DNA of 64,000 nucleotides from Nitrosomonadales bacterium (GTDB lineage Bacteria; Pseudomonadota; Gammaproteobacteria; Burkholderiales; Gallionellaceae): NCBI GenBank assembly GCA_016218415.1, contig JACRED010000008.1, positions 1 to 64,000 of the forward strand, read 5' to 3'. Shown piece by piece: positions 9,243 to 18,692 of this stretch (position 1 is its first letter; each line of letters starts with the position of its first letter). The notes under the pieces were generated by a model. It saw only the letters and a program-made list of their open reading frames with translations, ran no database searches and was not told where the DNA came from. The position numbers and the translations under genes were made by a program.

Positions 9243-12182
9243 ATGGTCGTACTTGGCTCTTCAAACAGATTAATCATTTCCCCATCTGAAACTGGCAGCA
9301 GTTTGGTACAGCCTTTGGCATTACGTTCCATGTTCTGGAGGCCGTCTTATCTGGAAGTTTCCTCTTGGCTTGAACATATTCCATTCGCATTTTGGATTAT
9401 TGAAGCTAGCCAGCCCAAAGTATTCGTTGAATTGGGTGTGGACTATGGAGCGTCATATTTTGCTCATTGCCAAGCCGTGGATAAGCTGGGACTGGATACT
9501 CAATGCTATGCCATTGACCCTTGGGTTGGTGACGACAAAACGACCACACATGACAACAATATCTTCGAAAAGGTAAATGCATACAACGAATCACAATATT
9601 CCGGCTTCTCGCACTTGGTGCGCAGCAATTATGACCATGCTGCACGAAATTTTTCCGATGGCACGATAGACTTGCTGCATATAAACGGACTTCACCCGCA
9701 GGGGTTTTCAGACCGGAATTTTGAAGCTTGGCTACCCAAGCTGTCTGAACACGCACTCGTCTTGCTTCATGGTACGAATGCGCGCGAACGTGATTTTGAT
9801 GTACTCAAGCTGTATGACCATTTGCAAACACAATACCCCACTTTTGAATTTTCCTATGGTCATGGCTTAAGTCTGATTGGTATAGGAAATGATCAAAATG
9901 ACATGGTTCAACTCTTGCTCAAGGCAAGCAAAAATGAGCGTGCCAAACAAGCGATTCACGAAGTGTTTTTCAGGTTAGGAAGAGCCTGCGCAGATTCATT
10001 TGCTGTGAACAAAAACAAGGAAAGCATTCAGAAGCTGAATGAAGAGGTAGGTAAACATCAGAACCAGCTTCTTGAGGTTCGCCGGGCTTTTGAAACAGCT
10101 CAAACCGAGCTGGATCGCAGAACCGGCGAATTAAATGATGTACGAAATATTTTGGGTTCGCAGACGGAGCACCATGCTATCGAAAGAGGGCAGTTATCAG
10201 AAAAGATAACATTGTTGCAGGAAATACGAGCCGATCTCAAGAAGGATGTAGAACGATTACAGGGTCGAATTGATTCGACATCCGCTGAACTGTACCGCCG
10301 TATCGAGGAAATGTCCCGCCTCGAACAATCGAATAGTGCACATCGACAACAAATCGATGCGATTGCGAATCAACTTCAGGCTAAGGAAGCAACGGTAAAC
10401 TCATTGCAGGCCGAACTGACGGAGCGGACCAACGCGCTGGCCGCTCTGCAGAGCATGAAACAGACCCTGGCCGAGGAGAACCTGAAACTGGGCGAGGCAA
10501 AGGCGGCGCTCACCCAACAGGTGGTCGGCCATCAACAGCAGATCAGCGCGCTGCAAACCGAAGCGGCGCAGAAGCAGGCTTCGCTGGATGCCCTGCAAGC
10601 TGAAGGAATACAGAAGCAAGCCATGCTCGACTCATTGCAGGCCGAACTGACGGAGCGGGCCAACGCGCTGGCCACTCTGCAGAACATGAAGCAAACCCTG
10701 GCCGAGGAGAACCTGAAACTGGGCGAGGAGCGGGCGGCGCTCACCCAACAGGTGGTCGGCCATCAGCAGCAGATCAGCGCGCTGCAAGCCGATGGGGCGC
10801 AGAAGCAGAGTCTGCTCGACGCCCAGCAAACCGAATTAGCTCGGCTCCTTAGCACCCTAGCGGAACTGCAACACGTAAAACAGACGCTGGCCGGTGAAAA
10901 CCTGAAGCTGGTCAAGGAAAAGTCGGGACTCAACCAGCAGGTGGCCGCACACCAACAACACATCAGCGCGCTGAAAGCCGAAGCGGCTCAGCGCACCAGC
11001 GCGCTGGAAGAACTGCAGCTCATGAAGCAGGCGCTGGCCGATGAAAACTTGAAGTTGGGCGAGGAAAAAGCGGGCCTCGCCCAGCAGGCGGCCGTGCACC
11101 AACAGCTCATAGGCTCGCTGCAAGATGAGGCGGCGCAGAAGCAGAATCTGCTCGATGTCCAGCAAGCCGAACTGGCGCAGCGCGCTGGTGCGCTGGCGGA
11201 ACTGCAACACATGAAGCAGACACTGGCCGATGAAAACCTGATGTTGGGTGAGGAAAGAACGGCACTCAAAAACGAAAATGTCGATCATCAACAGACGATA
11301 GCGGCACTGAAAGAGCAGTTATCCATTCGCGAGACGGCGGTTGCCGATCTTCAAAAAGAACAGCAATCTCTGACCGGGAATGTCGCCGACAGATTCCGTG
11401 AATTGGCTGAACTGACGCAAAGGTTGCAGGTATCCGAACAGTCGAATACGCAACTGCAAGCCGACCTGAATTCGGAAAAGGCAGTGCTCGCAAAAGAGAA
11501 CATCGACCATCAACAGACGATAGCAGCGCTGAGAGAGCAGTTATCCATTCGCGAGACGGCTGTTGCCGATCTTCAAAAAGAGGAGCAAGCGCTGGCCCGG
11601 AATGTCGCCGACAGATTCCGTGAATTGGCTGAGCTGACGCGGTGGATGCAGGTTTCCGAACAGTCAAAGTCGCAACTTCAGGACGACTTGGATTCGGAGC
11701 GTGGGGCGAATGAAAAATTGAATCGGAGCCTCGCGGAAAGGTTCAAAGAGCTATCCAGCATGACCAGTCTGCTGATGGATAAGGAACAAATGTTGGAGCA
11801 GAAGAGACGGCAATTGATGACGCTTAGAAACGAAATGGTTAAGTCGCGACAATCGACTGCGTGGCCAATCAGCCAGAACTTCCATTTTCCATTTGGCAGG
11901 CCAGACAAATACCGTGAACAGAAAGAAAAAATTCTTCTTTCTGGACTCTTTGATACGGAGTGGTATCTGAAGCATTACCCAGATGTAGTGAAGGCAAAAT
12001 ACGATCCGATTGAACACTATATCCGCTTCGGAGCAGCTGAAAATCGTGATCCCGGCCCTGCTTTTTCCACGTCGTTTTACCGCGCATTAAAACGGGATGA
12101 CTTGGCGCCGGGAGAAAATCCGCTGCTGCATTTTCTTGCAAACGAAGAACAGAATTGGACTGTAAATAATCAAGAAGGCTGA
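9243..12182 (+). CDS. Class I methyltransferase-like N-terminus fused to a very long coiled coil and a C-terminal 'YLKxYPDV' module
   Basis: 979 aa; 'PKVFVELGVDYGASYFAHCQAVDKLG...CYAIDPWVGDD' SAM-MTase-like; roughly 600 aa of heptad-rich E/Q/L/A sequence; C-terminal 'LFDTEWYLKHYPDVVKAKYDPIEHYIRFGAAENRDPGPAF'. Confidence 0.75.
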   Translation: MVVLGSSNRLIISPSETGSSLVQPLALRSMFWRPSYLEVSSWLEHIPFAFWIIEASQPKVFVELGVDYGASYFAHCQAVDKLGLDTQCYAIDPWVGDDKTTTHDNNIFEKVNAYNESQYSGFSHLVRSNYDHAARNFSDGTIDLLHINGLHPQGFSDRNFEAWLPKLSEHALVLLHGTNARERDFDVLKLYDHLQTQYPTFEFSYGHGLSLIGIGNDQNDMVQLLLKASKNERAKQAIHEVFFRLGRACADSFAVNKNKESIQKLNEEVGKHQNQLLEVRRAFETAQTELDRRTGELNDVRNILGSQTEHHAIERGQLSEKITLLQEIRADLKKDVERLQGRIDSTSAELYRRIEEMSRLEQSNSAHRQQIDAIANQLQAKEATVNSLQAELTERTNALAALQSMKQTLAEENLKLGEAKAALTQQVVGHQQQISALQTEAAQKQASLDALQAEGIQKQAMLDSLQAELTERANALATLQNMKQTLAEENLKLGEERAALTQQVVGHQQQISALQADGAQKQSLLDAQQTELARLLSTLAELQHVKQTLAGENLKLVKEKSGLNQQVAAHQQHISALKAEAAQRTSALEELQLMKQALADENLKLGEEKAGLAQQAAVHQQLIGSLQDEAAQKQNLLDVQQAELAQRAGALAELQHMKQTLADENLMLGEERTALKNENVDHQQTIAALKEQLSIRETAVADLQKEQQSLTGNVADRFRELAELTQRLQVSEQSNTQLQADLNSEKAVLAKENIDHQQTIAALREQLSIRETAVADLQKEEQALARNVADRFRELAELTRWMQVSEQSKSQLQDDLDSERGANEKLNRSLAERFKELSSMTSLLMDKEQMLEQKRRQLMTLRNEMVKSRQSTAWPISQNFHFPFGRPDKYREQKEKILLSGLFDTEWYLKHYPDVVKAKYDPIEHYIRFGAAENRDPGPAFSTSFYRALKRDDLAPGENPLLHFLANEEQNWTVNNQEG
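10401..11260 (+). repeat. In-frame imperfect repeats in the coiled-coil coding region (spacing 231/189/147/189 bp)
   Basis: Anchor CTGCA(R)...ATGAAaCAGaC.CTGGCC at 10446, 10677, 10866, 11013, 11202; the first pair (from 10401 and 10632) is nearly identical over more than 150 bp. Confidence 0.85.
11281..11700 (+). repeat. Second in-frame repeat pair, 222-bp period
   Basis: TCGATCATCAACAGACGATAGC.GC.CTGA.AGAGCAGTTATCCATTCGCGAGACGGC at 11281 and again at 11503. Confidence 0.85.
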
Positions 12183-12188
12183 TCGAGA

Positions 12189-15100
12189 ATGAAAAACGTA
12201 ACGCAATTGATCCACGTCATCCGGGAATCGGGCATGCTGGATGCGGAGTGGTATCTCAAGGAATATCCGGATGTCACGATGTTAAACATGGACCCGGTCG
12301 AGCATTATGTGCGGTATGGGGAAAAGCTCGGTCGCCGACCTGGCGTTGCATTCGACCCCCAATACTATGTACTCACATACCCCGATATAGCGGAACACAA
12401 GATCAGCCCGCTTTATCATTATATTGTTCAGGGGAAAGCTGAAGGCCGTCAGCCATTCGCCAGCAACCACGAAGCTGAAAAAAAAAGCTCGGCGATAATT
12501 GAGGCGGCCAATTACGTTCCCCGTCTGAACGCAGCGCCATTGGTGTACAAGCCGGTTCGGCTGATCGCCTTTTATCTGCCGCAGTTTCATTCAATACCCG
12601 AAAACGATGCTTGGTGGGGAGAAGGGTTCACCGAGTGGACCAATGTCAAACCGGCACAACCACAGTTTGTGGGGCATTATCAGCCGCACATACCCGGCGA
12701 ACTTGGTTATTACAGCTTGCTCGATGTCGCGACGCAGCATCGTCAGATTGAGCTGGCCAAACTATACGGGCTGGAGGGTTTCTGTTTCTATTTTTACTGG
12801 TTTGGCGGAAAGCGCCTGCTGGAAACTCCCATTGAAAACTACCTGAACGATCCCGCCCTTGACTTCCCTTTCTGCCTCTGCTGGGCAAACGAGAACTGGA
12901 GCCGCCGCTGGGACGGTCTGGAAAGCGAAATCCTCATGGCGCAACAACACTCGCCGGAAGATGACTTGGCATTCATTCGGCATGTCGCGAAATACATGCG
13001 CGATCCGCGCTATATCCGCATCGATGGCAAGCCCCTGCTGCTAGTCTATCGGCCCAGTCTGCTTCCTTCGGCGAGGGAAACGACACAGCGCTGGAGAAAA
13101 TGGTGCCGGGACAACGGGATAGGGGAGATATATCTGGCCTATACGCAATCGTTCGAAACGGTCGATCCGGCACAATACGATTTTGATGCTGCCATAGAAT
13201 TCCCGCCCAACAACTCCGCCCCCCCCAATATAACCGGCAGCGTAGCGCCGCTGAGTTACGACTTTGGCTGCACGGTTTACGACTGGCGCATATTTGTCGA
13301 GAGAAGCGAACAATATCAGCGGCCAGGTTACACCCTGCACCGCAGTGTATGCCCCTCATGGGATAACACCGCGCGCAGGAAAAACCGTGCCACTGTTTTT
13401 CTGAACAGCAATCCGGATCAGTACCAACGCTGGCTGGAAAACGCAATTCACGATACAGAACAGCGCATCACACGCCCCGACGAAAGGCTGTTATTCGTCA
13501 ACGCCTGGAACGAGTGGGCCGAAGGCGCGCACTTGGAGCCGGACTCGCTATATGGTTACGCTTATCTGCAGGCAACACGCAATGCGCTTGAGCGTTCTGC
13601 GGCCGGCAACCCAAACGGAGCCATTCTTGTCGTAACACATGACTGTCATCCGCATGGCGCACAATTCCTGATTCTGGAAACGGCAAAGAAGCTAAAGGCG
13701 AATGGCATAGCAGTTACGATTCTGGCGCTGGGCGGAGGACGATTATTTGATGACTTCAAAAAAATCGGCAGGACTTTAAATGCCGAAGAAATTGGCGAGG
13801 CGGCGGTTAATGAGTGCCTGGCCGGCCTCCGCGCCGAAGGTGTTGAAGATGCCATTACCAGTACGGTGGTTTGCGGCAGCATTGTTCCGGAGTTGAAAAA
13901 TCTTGGCTTCAGGGTACTCAGTCTTATCCATGAATTGCCCGGCGTAATTCACAACATGAAACAGGAAGCTAATGCCGCGAATATCGCGCGATATTCCGAC
14001 AAAATCGTATTCCCGGCCGAATTGGTCCGCCAGCGATTTGAAACCATCGCGCCTGTTTCGCCGGAAAAGGCGATCATCAGGCCACAAGGGCTACTCAGGC
14101 AAAATCCTTATAAAAAGCGGCGTGACGACGCCTACCGCGAAATATGCGAAAAGCACAATCTGCCGAAGGATAGCCAGATCGTTTTGAACATCGGCTATGT
14201 TGATTCGCGCAAGGGTGCTGACCTGTTCGTTGAGATGGCAAATCGCGTATTGCAGTCCAAGCCCAATACAGTTTTCATCTGGGTTGGCCATTTTGAAAAG
14301 GAAATGGAGAAAAAAGTCAGCGAAAGAATACAGGCTTTGGGACTACAGAACCGGATACTGTTTGTCGGGTTCGATAAGGAACCAATGGCCTACTATGCCG
14401 CAGCATCAGTCTATGCGCTGACTTCACGCGAGGATCCCTTCCCCAACGTGGTGCTGGAGTCGGCAGAAGTAAATGTACCTGTGGTTGCATTTCAGGGAGC
14501 ATCAGGTGCCAATGACTTCATCGTCGAACAGGGGGGCAGGCTTGCCAGTTATGAAGATGTGGCCGATTTTGCGGGAAAAGTCGCCGAGCTGCTTGCCGAG
14601 CCGCAAAGATCGAACCAAAACGATGTGGCTTCCCTGCAGCAATACGCCCTTGATTTGATGCATCACCTGAATGGATTCCAACGTATATCCGTTGTGGTTC
14701 CCAATTACAACTACGCGAAGCTCATCGGCGACAGACTGGACAGCATACGCCACCAGACGTATCCGGTATATGAACTCATCGTGCTGGATGATGCATCCAG
14801 CGATGACAGCGCAAAAGTCATCCAGAAATATTTTGACCGTACTGGATACGAAGCACGATTGATCGTAAATGAACAAAATTCGGGCTCGGTTTTTCGGCAG
14901 TGGAAGAAGGGCGCCGCACTATGCAAAGGTGATTTGATCTGGATCGCCGAGGCGGACGATCTTGCGGAAAAGGAATTTCTGGCCGAGTTGTCGAAGGGAT
15001 TTACAGACACCGATGTGGTGTTGGCATTCAGCCAATCAAAACAGATCAACGAAAATGGCGTGGTGATGGCTGACAACTATCTCGACTACACAAAAGACGT

Positions 15101-15515
15101 TGCTGATTTTTGGCAGGGCGACTATATCCACAATGGGCTGGAAGAAATACGCAATGCACTTTGCATCAAGAATACCATCCCGAATGTGAGTGCTGTTATA
15201 TTTCAGCGTAACGCACTAGAGCAAGCGCTGGCGGAAATAGGAGAAGAGTTGTTTGGTTATCGCGTAGCGGGTGACTGGATTATATATCTGCATGTGTTAA
15301 AAAGAGGCAGCATTTTATTTAAAGCCGCTTCGTTGAATATGCATCGTCGCCACACTAGCAGTGTGACCAAGTCTACTCAGGTAGAAAGTCACTTTCAGGA
15401 GGTGTGCCGCGCACAAAATCTGGCTGCTCACATTGCCAACCTTAGTGCTGATTCAGCAGAAAAAGCACATGCGTATAAAAATTATCTGCAAGGTTATTTT
15501 GGGTTGAATGTTTAG
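12189..15515 (+). CDS. Multidomain glycosyltransferase: YPDV-type modules, WbsX-like domain, GT4-like and GT2 domains
   Basis: 1108 aa; 'VRLIAFYLPQFHSIPENDAWWGEGFTEWTNVKPAQPQFVGHYQPHIPGELGYY' (WbsX-type); 'VLNIGYVDSRKGADLFVEMA...YALTSREDPFPNVVLESAEVNVPVVAF' (GT4-like); 'ISVVVPNYNYAKLIGDRLDSIRHQTYPVYELIVLDDASSDDS' (GT2). Confidence 0.88.
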   Translation: MKNVTQLIHVIRESGMLDAEWYLKEYPDVTMLNMDPVEHYVRYGEKLGRRPGVAFDPQYYVLTYPDIAEHKISPLYHYIVQGKAEGRQPFASNHEAEKKSSAIIEAANYVPRLNAAPLVYKPVRLIAFYLPQFHSIPENDAWWGEGFTEWTNVKPAQPQFVGHYQPHIPGELGYYSLLDVATQHRQIELAKLYGLEGFCFYFYWFGGKRLLETPIENYLNDPALDFPFCLCWANENWSRRWDGLESEILMAQQHSPEDDLAFIRHVAKYMRDPRYIRIDGKPLLLVYRPSLLPSARETTQRWRKWCRDNGIGEIYLAYTQSFETVDPAQYDFDAAIEFPPNNSAPPNITGSVAPLSYDFGCTVYDWRIFVERSEQYQRPGYTLHRSVCPSWDNTARRKNRATVFLNSNPDQYQRWLENAIHDTEQRITRPDERLLFVNAWNEWAEGAHLEPDSLYGYAYLQATRNALERSAAGNPNGAILVVTHDCHPHGAQFLILETAKKLKANGIAVTILALGGGRLFDDFKKIGRTLNAEEIGEAAVNECLAGLRAEGVEDAITSTVVCGSIVPELKNLGFRVLSLIHELPGVIHNMKQEANAANIARYSDKIVFPAELVRQRFETIAPVSPEKAIIRPQGLLRQNPYKKRRDDAYREICEKHNLPKDSQIVLNIGYVDSRKGADLFVEMANRVLQSKPNTVFIWVGHFEKEMEKKVSERIQALGLQNRILFVGFDKEPMAYYAAASVYALTSREDPFPNVVLESAEVNVPVVAFQGASGANDFIVEQGGRLASYEDVADFAGKVAELLAEPQRSNQNDVASLQQYALDLMHHLNGFQRISVVVPNYNYAKLIGDRLDSIRHQTYPVYELIVLDDASSDDSAKVIQKYFDRTGYEARLIVNEQNSGSVFRQWKKGAALCKGDLIWIAEADDLAEKEFLAELSKGFTDTDVVLAFSQSKQINENGVVMADNYLDYTKDVADFWQGDYIHNGLEEIRNALCIKNTIPNVSAVIFQRNALEQALAEIGEELFGYRVAGDWIIYLHVLKRGSILFKAASLNMHRRHTSSVTKSTQVESHFQEVCRAQNLAAHIANLSADSAEKAHAYKNYLQGYFGLNV

Positions 15516-15712
15516 CACGAAGACGTTTCTATAATGATTTTACTAACTGGCTAGGTGAGCTATGTGCGAAAGACAAAGGTAATTTAACACATTGAAAATA
15601 TTTTGCGATTCTAGTTCGATCAATCATCGAAGCTGCGGGTGCTTCGCAAAAGATTAACGGTGCATTGCTTTGAATTTCAGCAAAGATGGCATTTGATGTG
15701 CAATTATCAGGA

Positions 15713-15760
15713 GGAGCAAGCTGTGGCTATAGTAATTACTTTCGTGAAATAGCTTGCTCC
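15713..15760. repeat. Inverted repeat upstream of sulfotransferase-like gene
   Basis: GGAGCAAGCT (15713-15722) and AGCTTGCTCC (15751-15760), a perfect 10-bp inverted repeat. Confidence 0.5.
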
Positions 15761-15790
15761 AATTTCAAAGAAGATATAACGAGATAAATC

Positions 15791-16762
15791 ATGCAAATTT
15801 TCATCCATATTGGATGGCATAAAACTGGGACGACATCTATACAGGAATTCTTACTGAAGAATAGAGAACGGTTGGCCATTACAAACAAAATTTATTATCC
15901 AGAAGAAGGGATGCTATTTTGCGCACATCACAACTTGGCTTGGGCAATCCAGAATAAAAAGAAGTCGCCTTGGGGCGATGTGCCTTTGGTCGAGGGCGGG
16001 GCGGAAAGCTTCATAATCCAAGCGATTGACAAAGCTAGGGGGAAAGGATGCGACACCATCATCTTTAGCTCAGAAGAGTTTTGCACATTAACAACTCCTC
16101 AAATTAACCAGCTGCACGATATGGTGAGCCGTCACGCAGATTCGGTCAAAATCGTCGCATACATCAGGCGCCAGGACTTAATCATCGAGTCTGGTTACAA
16201 CATGGAGGTTAAATGGTGGGGTGTGCGTTTGACGCAAACTTTTAGCGACTACATTAAAGCCAGAGAAGGCTATCCAAATTACCATGCGACACTTAGCAAT
16301 TGGGCTAATGCATTTGGTTCAAACTCGTTAATAGTTCGCCCTTTCGAAAGGGAGTTATTTGATCAAAAGGATGTGCGAGTCGATTTCTGCAGGCAGGTAG
16401 GATTGGAGATCGACAACTTAGATTTAATTGACGAAGGCTCCAACGTGTCTCTGGGCCCACAAACGGTTGAATTTTTAAGAATTCTCAATAATCTCGATAT
16501 TTCAGCAGAAGATCACGAAGCAATAAGTTCCCGACTGTTGATGTACGATGTAGAACAAGGCTCACCCAGTTGCATTTTTTTTGACCCGAGACAGAGGGTG
16601 CGGTTTATGGAATTCTGCGATGAAGCAAACAGCAACTTAATAAAATGGGGAATTGAACTGGATAACTTTAAGCTTGATCCGGATCAATTACCGTCAAAAA
16701 ACGTTAATACTTTAACATTGGAAGAGTTTTCGCAATTATTGACTGTTGTACAGAACCGTTGA
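15791..16762 (+). CDS. Sulfotransferase-family protein
   Basis: 323 aa; N-terminal 'MQIFIHIGWHKTGTTSIQEFL', a 5'-PSB-loop-like motif typical of sulfotransferases. Confidence 0.7.
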   Translation: MQIFIHIGWHKTGTTSIQEFLLKNRERLAITNKIYYPEEGMLFCAHHNLAWAIQNKKKSPWGDVPLVEGGAESFIIQAIDKARGKGCDTIIFSSEEFCTLTTPQINQLHDMVSRHADSVKIVAYIRRQDLIIESGYNMEVKWWGVRLTQTFSDYIKAREGYPNYHATLSNWANAFGSNSLIVRPFERELFDQKDVRVDFCRQVGLEIDNLDLIDEGSNVSLGPQTVEFLRILNNLDISAEDHEAISSRLLMYDVEQGSPSCIFFDPRQRVRFMEFCDEANSNLIKWGIELDNFKLDPDQLPSKNVNTLTLEEFSQLLTVVQNR

Positions 16763-16851
16763 AAACATACTCATATGCAATCTACTGATGAATAAATGCA
16801 AACTACGGTGCCAGTTCAAACGGTTGAAACTAAAATTTTGCCCAATGCTTA

Positions 16852-17928
16852 ATGGCGAATAATTATTTTCAAGGTGTTGTTTACATGTTGCTGGTGTTTA
16901 CGATAAGTATTCACCCTGTATCGGGTCGCTGCGTGACCATTAGCGAATCTGTGCTGCAAATACAAGAATCAGGAATCTTGCCTGACATGTCGTATCAGCC
17001 TGATGGTTCGATATCTCTTTTAAAAAAGGCTGGAGAAATTAGGTGGATCATGCCCGTTTGCATTCCGTCTAACACTGCTCACTTGCATCTAGTAGCTAAA
17101 GGCACAGTTGACCGGCCCTTGATGACAAATGAATGGCTGGTAAAAAATGGCGATCTGTTTATAAATAATAATGTATCAGCGGATGGAAATTTTTGGATTC
17201 AAAACACGTATTTGGCTGAAGATGGAATTCTGGCATTTGTTCATGTTGAGCAGGCCGAGGGCACTGGTAATGAAATGGCTGGTAGATATAGTACCGGCAA
17301 GTCAAGAATAGGCATTGCATGGTCTACAAATGGCGGAGAGAAATTTAACTTTCTTGGTAATATCATAATTCCTTCTGGTGATCCAATCCCACACAATATC
17401 CAAGGCGTTCCTTATATTGTTAAAGACGGATATTTATACATATATTTCCACGACACGCTAGGAAATACTGTTGCACGTGCGCCGCTTAATGAGGTTATTC
17501 AAGCCGCACGAATGGGGAAGACCTCTATTTGGAAAAAATTCAACGGGGCAGATAATGGTTTTTCATCGGCGGGCCTCGGTGGGCCTTCGCGACCGATTGG
17601 AATTAATGCAGGCATAACTCATACAGATGCAGCTTGTAGCATCTACAATAATAAGTGCTATTTACTTCTCACTAGAATGAGTTGGCGGGGTGAGGACACA
17701 TGGATTCGATTATACGAAACTACAGATGCAGTGAATTGGACCTTTATCAAAACTGTTGTACAGCAACCTGCCGCACGTGTGAAAGGCGGATATCAGTACG
17801 CAACTATCACCAATGTTGACGGAAATGACAATGGAACTATAGGAAGCAGCTTTTTTGTTTATAGCCAGAAAAACCATCAAGATTCTTCCAGATCCATATA
17901 TAGATGGACGGTGAATTTAGACAAATAA
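16852..17928 (+). CDS. Hypothetical secreted protein, possible beta-propeller/sialidase-like fold
   Basis: 358 aa; signal-peptide-like N-terminus; 'SRIGIAWSTNGGEKFNFLGNIII' Asp-box-like segment; low-GC sequence. Confidence 0.5.
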   Translation: MANNYFQGVVYMLLVFTISIHPVSGRCVTISESVLQIQESGILPDMSYQPDGSISLLKKAGEIRWIMPVCIPSNTAHLHLVAKGTVDRPLMTNEWLVKNGDLFINNNVSADGNFWIQNTYLAEDGILAFVHVEQAEGTGNEMAGRYSTGKSRIGIAWSTNGGEKFNFLGNIIIPSGDPIPHNIQGVPYIVKDGYLYIYFHDTLGNTVARAPLNEVIQAARMGKTSIWKKFNGADNGFSSAGLGGPSRPIGINAGITHTDAACSIYNNKCYLLLTRMSWRGEDTWIRLYETTDAVNWTFIKTVVQQPAARVKGGYQYATITNVDGNDNGTIGSSFFVYSQKNHQDSSRSIYRWTVNLDK

Positions 17929-17950
17929 TTTTCATGAATTCACTTTCCCA

Positions 17951-18679
17951 ATGAACCAACAAATACAGGTATTCACGCATAACGGCTGGTGTCCAATCTG
18001 CGAAAAGGGCGCGACGTTCACGGCCAGTCACAAGTGGTTTCGTGATCATTTACTTTGCTCAAATTGCAAATCAATTCCACGGGAACGCGCAATCTTTAAA
18101 GTTATCAGTGACTATTATCCTGACTATAAACTGTTGAAGATACATGAAACATCACCGGGCGGGCGTGGGGCTAGTATCAAGCTTCAAAGGGAATGCGCGC
18201 ATTACACTGCGTCCCAGTATTTTCCCGATATCAAGCCCGGTACAGTTCATCCCAGTGGTTATCGCTGTGAGAACCTGGAAGCCCTGACATTTCCAGACAA
18301 TTTTTTTGACTTGTTTATTTCTCAGGATGTGATGGAGCATATTTTTGATCCCGAGAAAGCATTCAAAGAAATTGCCAGGGTTCTCAAGCCGGGTGGAGCG
18401 CATATCTTTACGGCACCGTTGATCAATAAAATCAGGAAGTCTGAAAGATGGGCTTCGATGTCTCCAAGTGGTGAAATCACGCATCACCACGAACCGGAAT
18501 ATCACGGCAACCCGGTGGATGCGAAAGGCGCTTTGGTGACGATGCATTGGGGTTACGATATTGCCTGCTTTATCCAGGAGGTTGCCAAAACTCCGACCGT
18601 CATTATTCAGATTGATGATATCGACAAAGGCATACGCGCTGAATACATTGACGTATTGGTCAGCGTAAAGCAGCCCTGA
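17951..18679 (+). CDS. SAM-dependent methyltransferase with N-terminal Cys pairs
   Basis: 242 aa; 'CPICEKG...LLCSNCKSIPRERA', 'FPDNFFDLFISQDVMEHIFDPEKAFKEIARVLKPGG' (Methyltransf_11-like). Confidence 0.8.
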   Translation: MNQQIQVFTHNGWCPICEKGATFTASHKWFRDHLLCSNCKSIPRERAIFKVISDYYPDYKLLKIHETSPGGRGASIKLQRECAHYTASQYFPDIKPGTVHPSGYRCENLEALTFPDNFFDLFISQDVMEHIFDPEKAFKEIARVLKPGGAHIFTAPLINKIRKSERWASMSPSGEITHHHEPEYHGNPVDAKGALVTMHWGYDIACFIQEVAKTPTVIIQIDDIDKGIRAEYIDVLVSVKQP

Positions 18680-18692
18680 GAACCCGGATTGA

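Noticed and set aside
9017-9331. 104-aa minus-strand ORF and 69-aa plus ORF in the kpsD-downstream gap
   Set aside because: No recognisable family; overlaps the well-supported 9243 gene start and appears to be chance open frame in AT-richer spacer.
10401-11291. Minus-strand ORFs across the coiled-coil repeats (e.g. 10857-11291)
   Set aside because: Leu/Arg-rich shadow frames produced by the repeat composition.
10401-11700. Possible CRISPR or non-coding tandem repeat array
   Set aside because: Repeats are long, imperfect, in-frame and encode coiled-coil heptads; no spacer-like unique segments of constant length.
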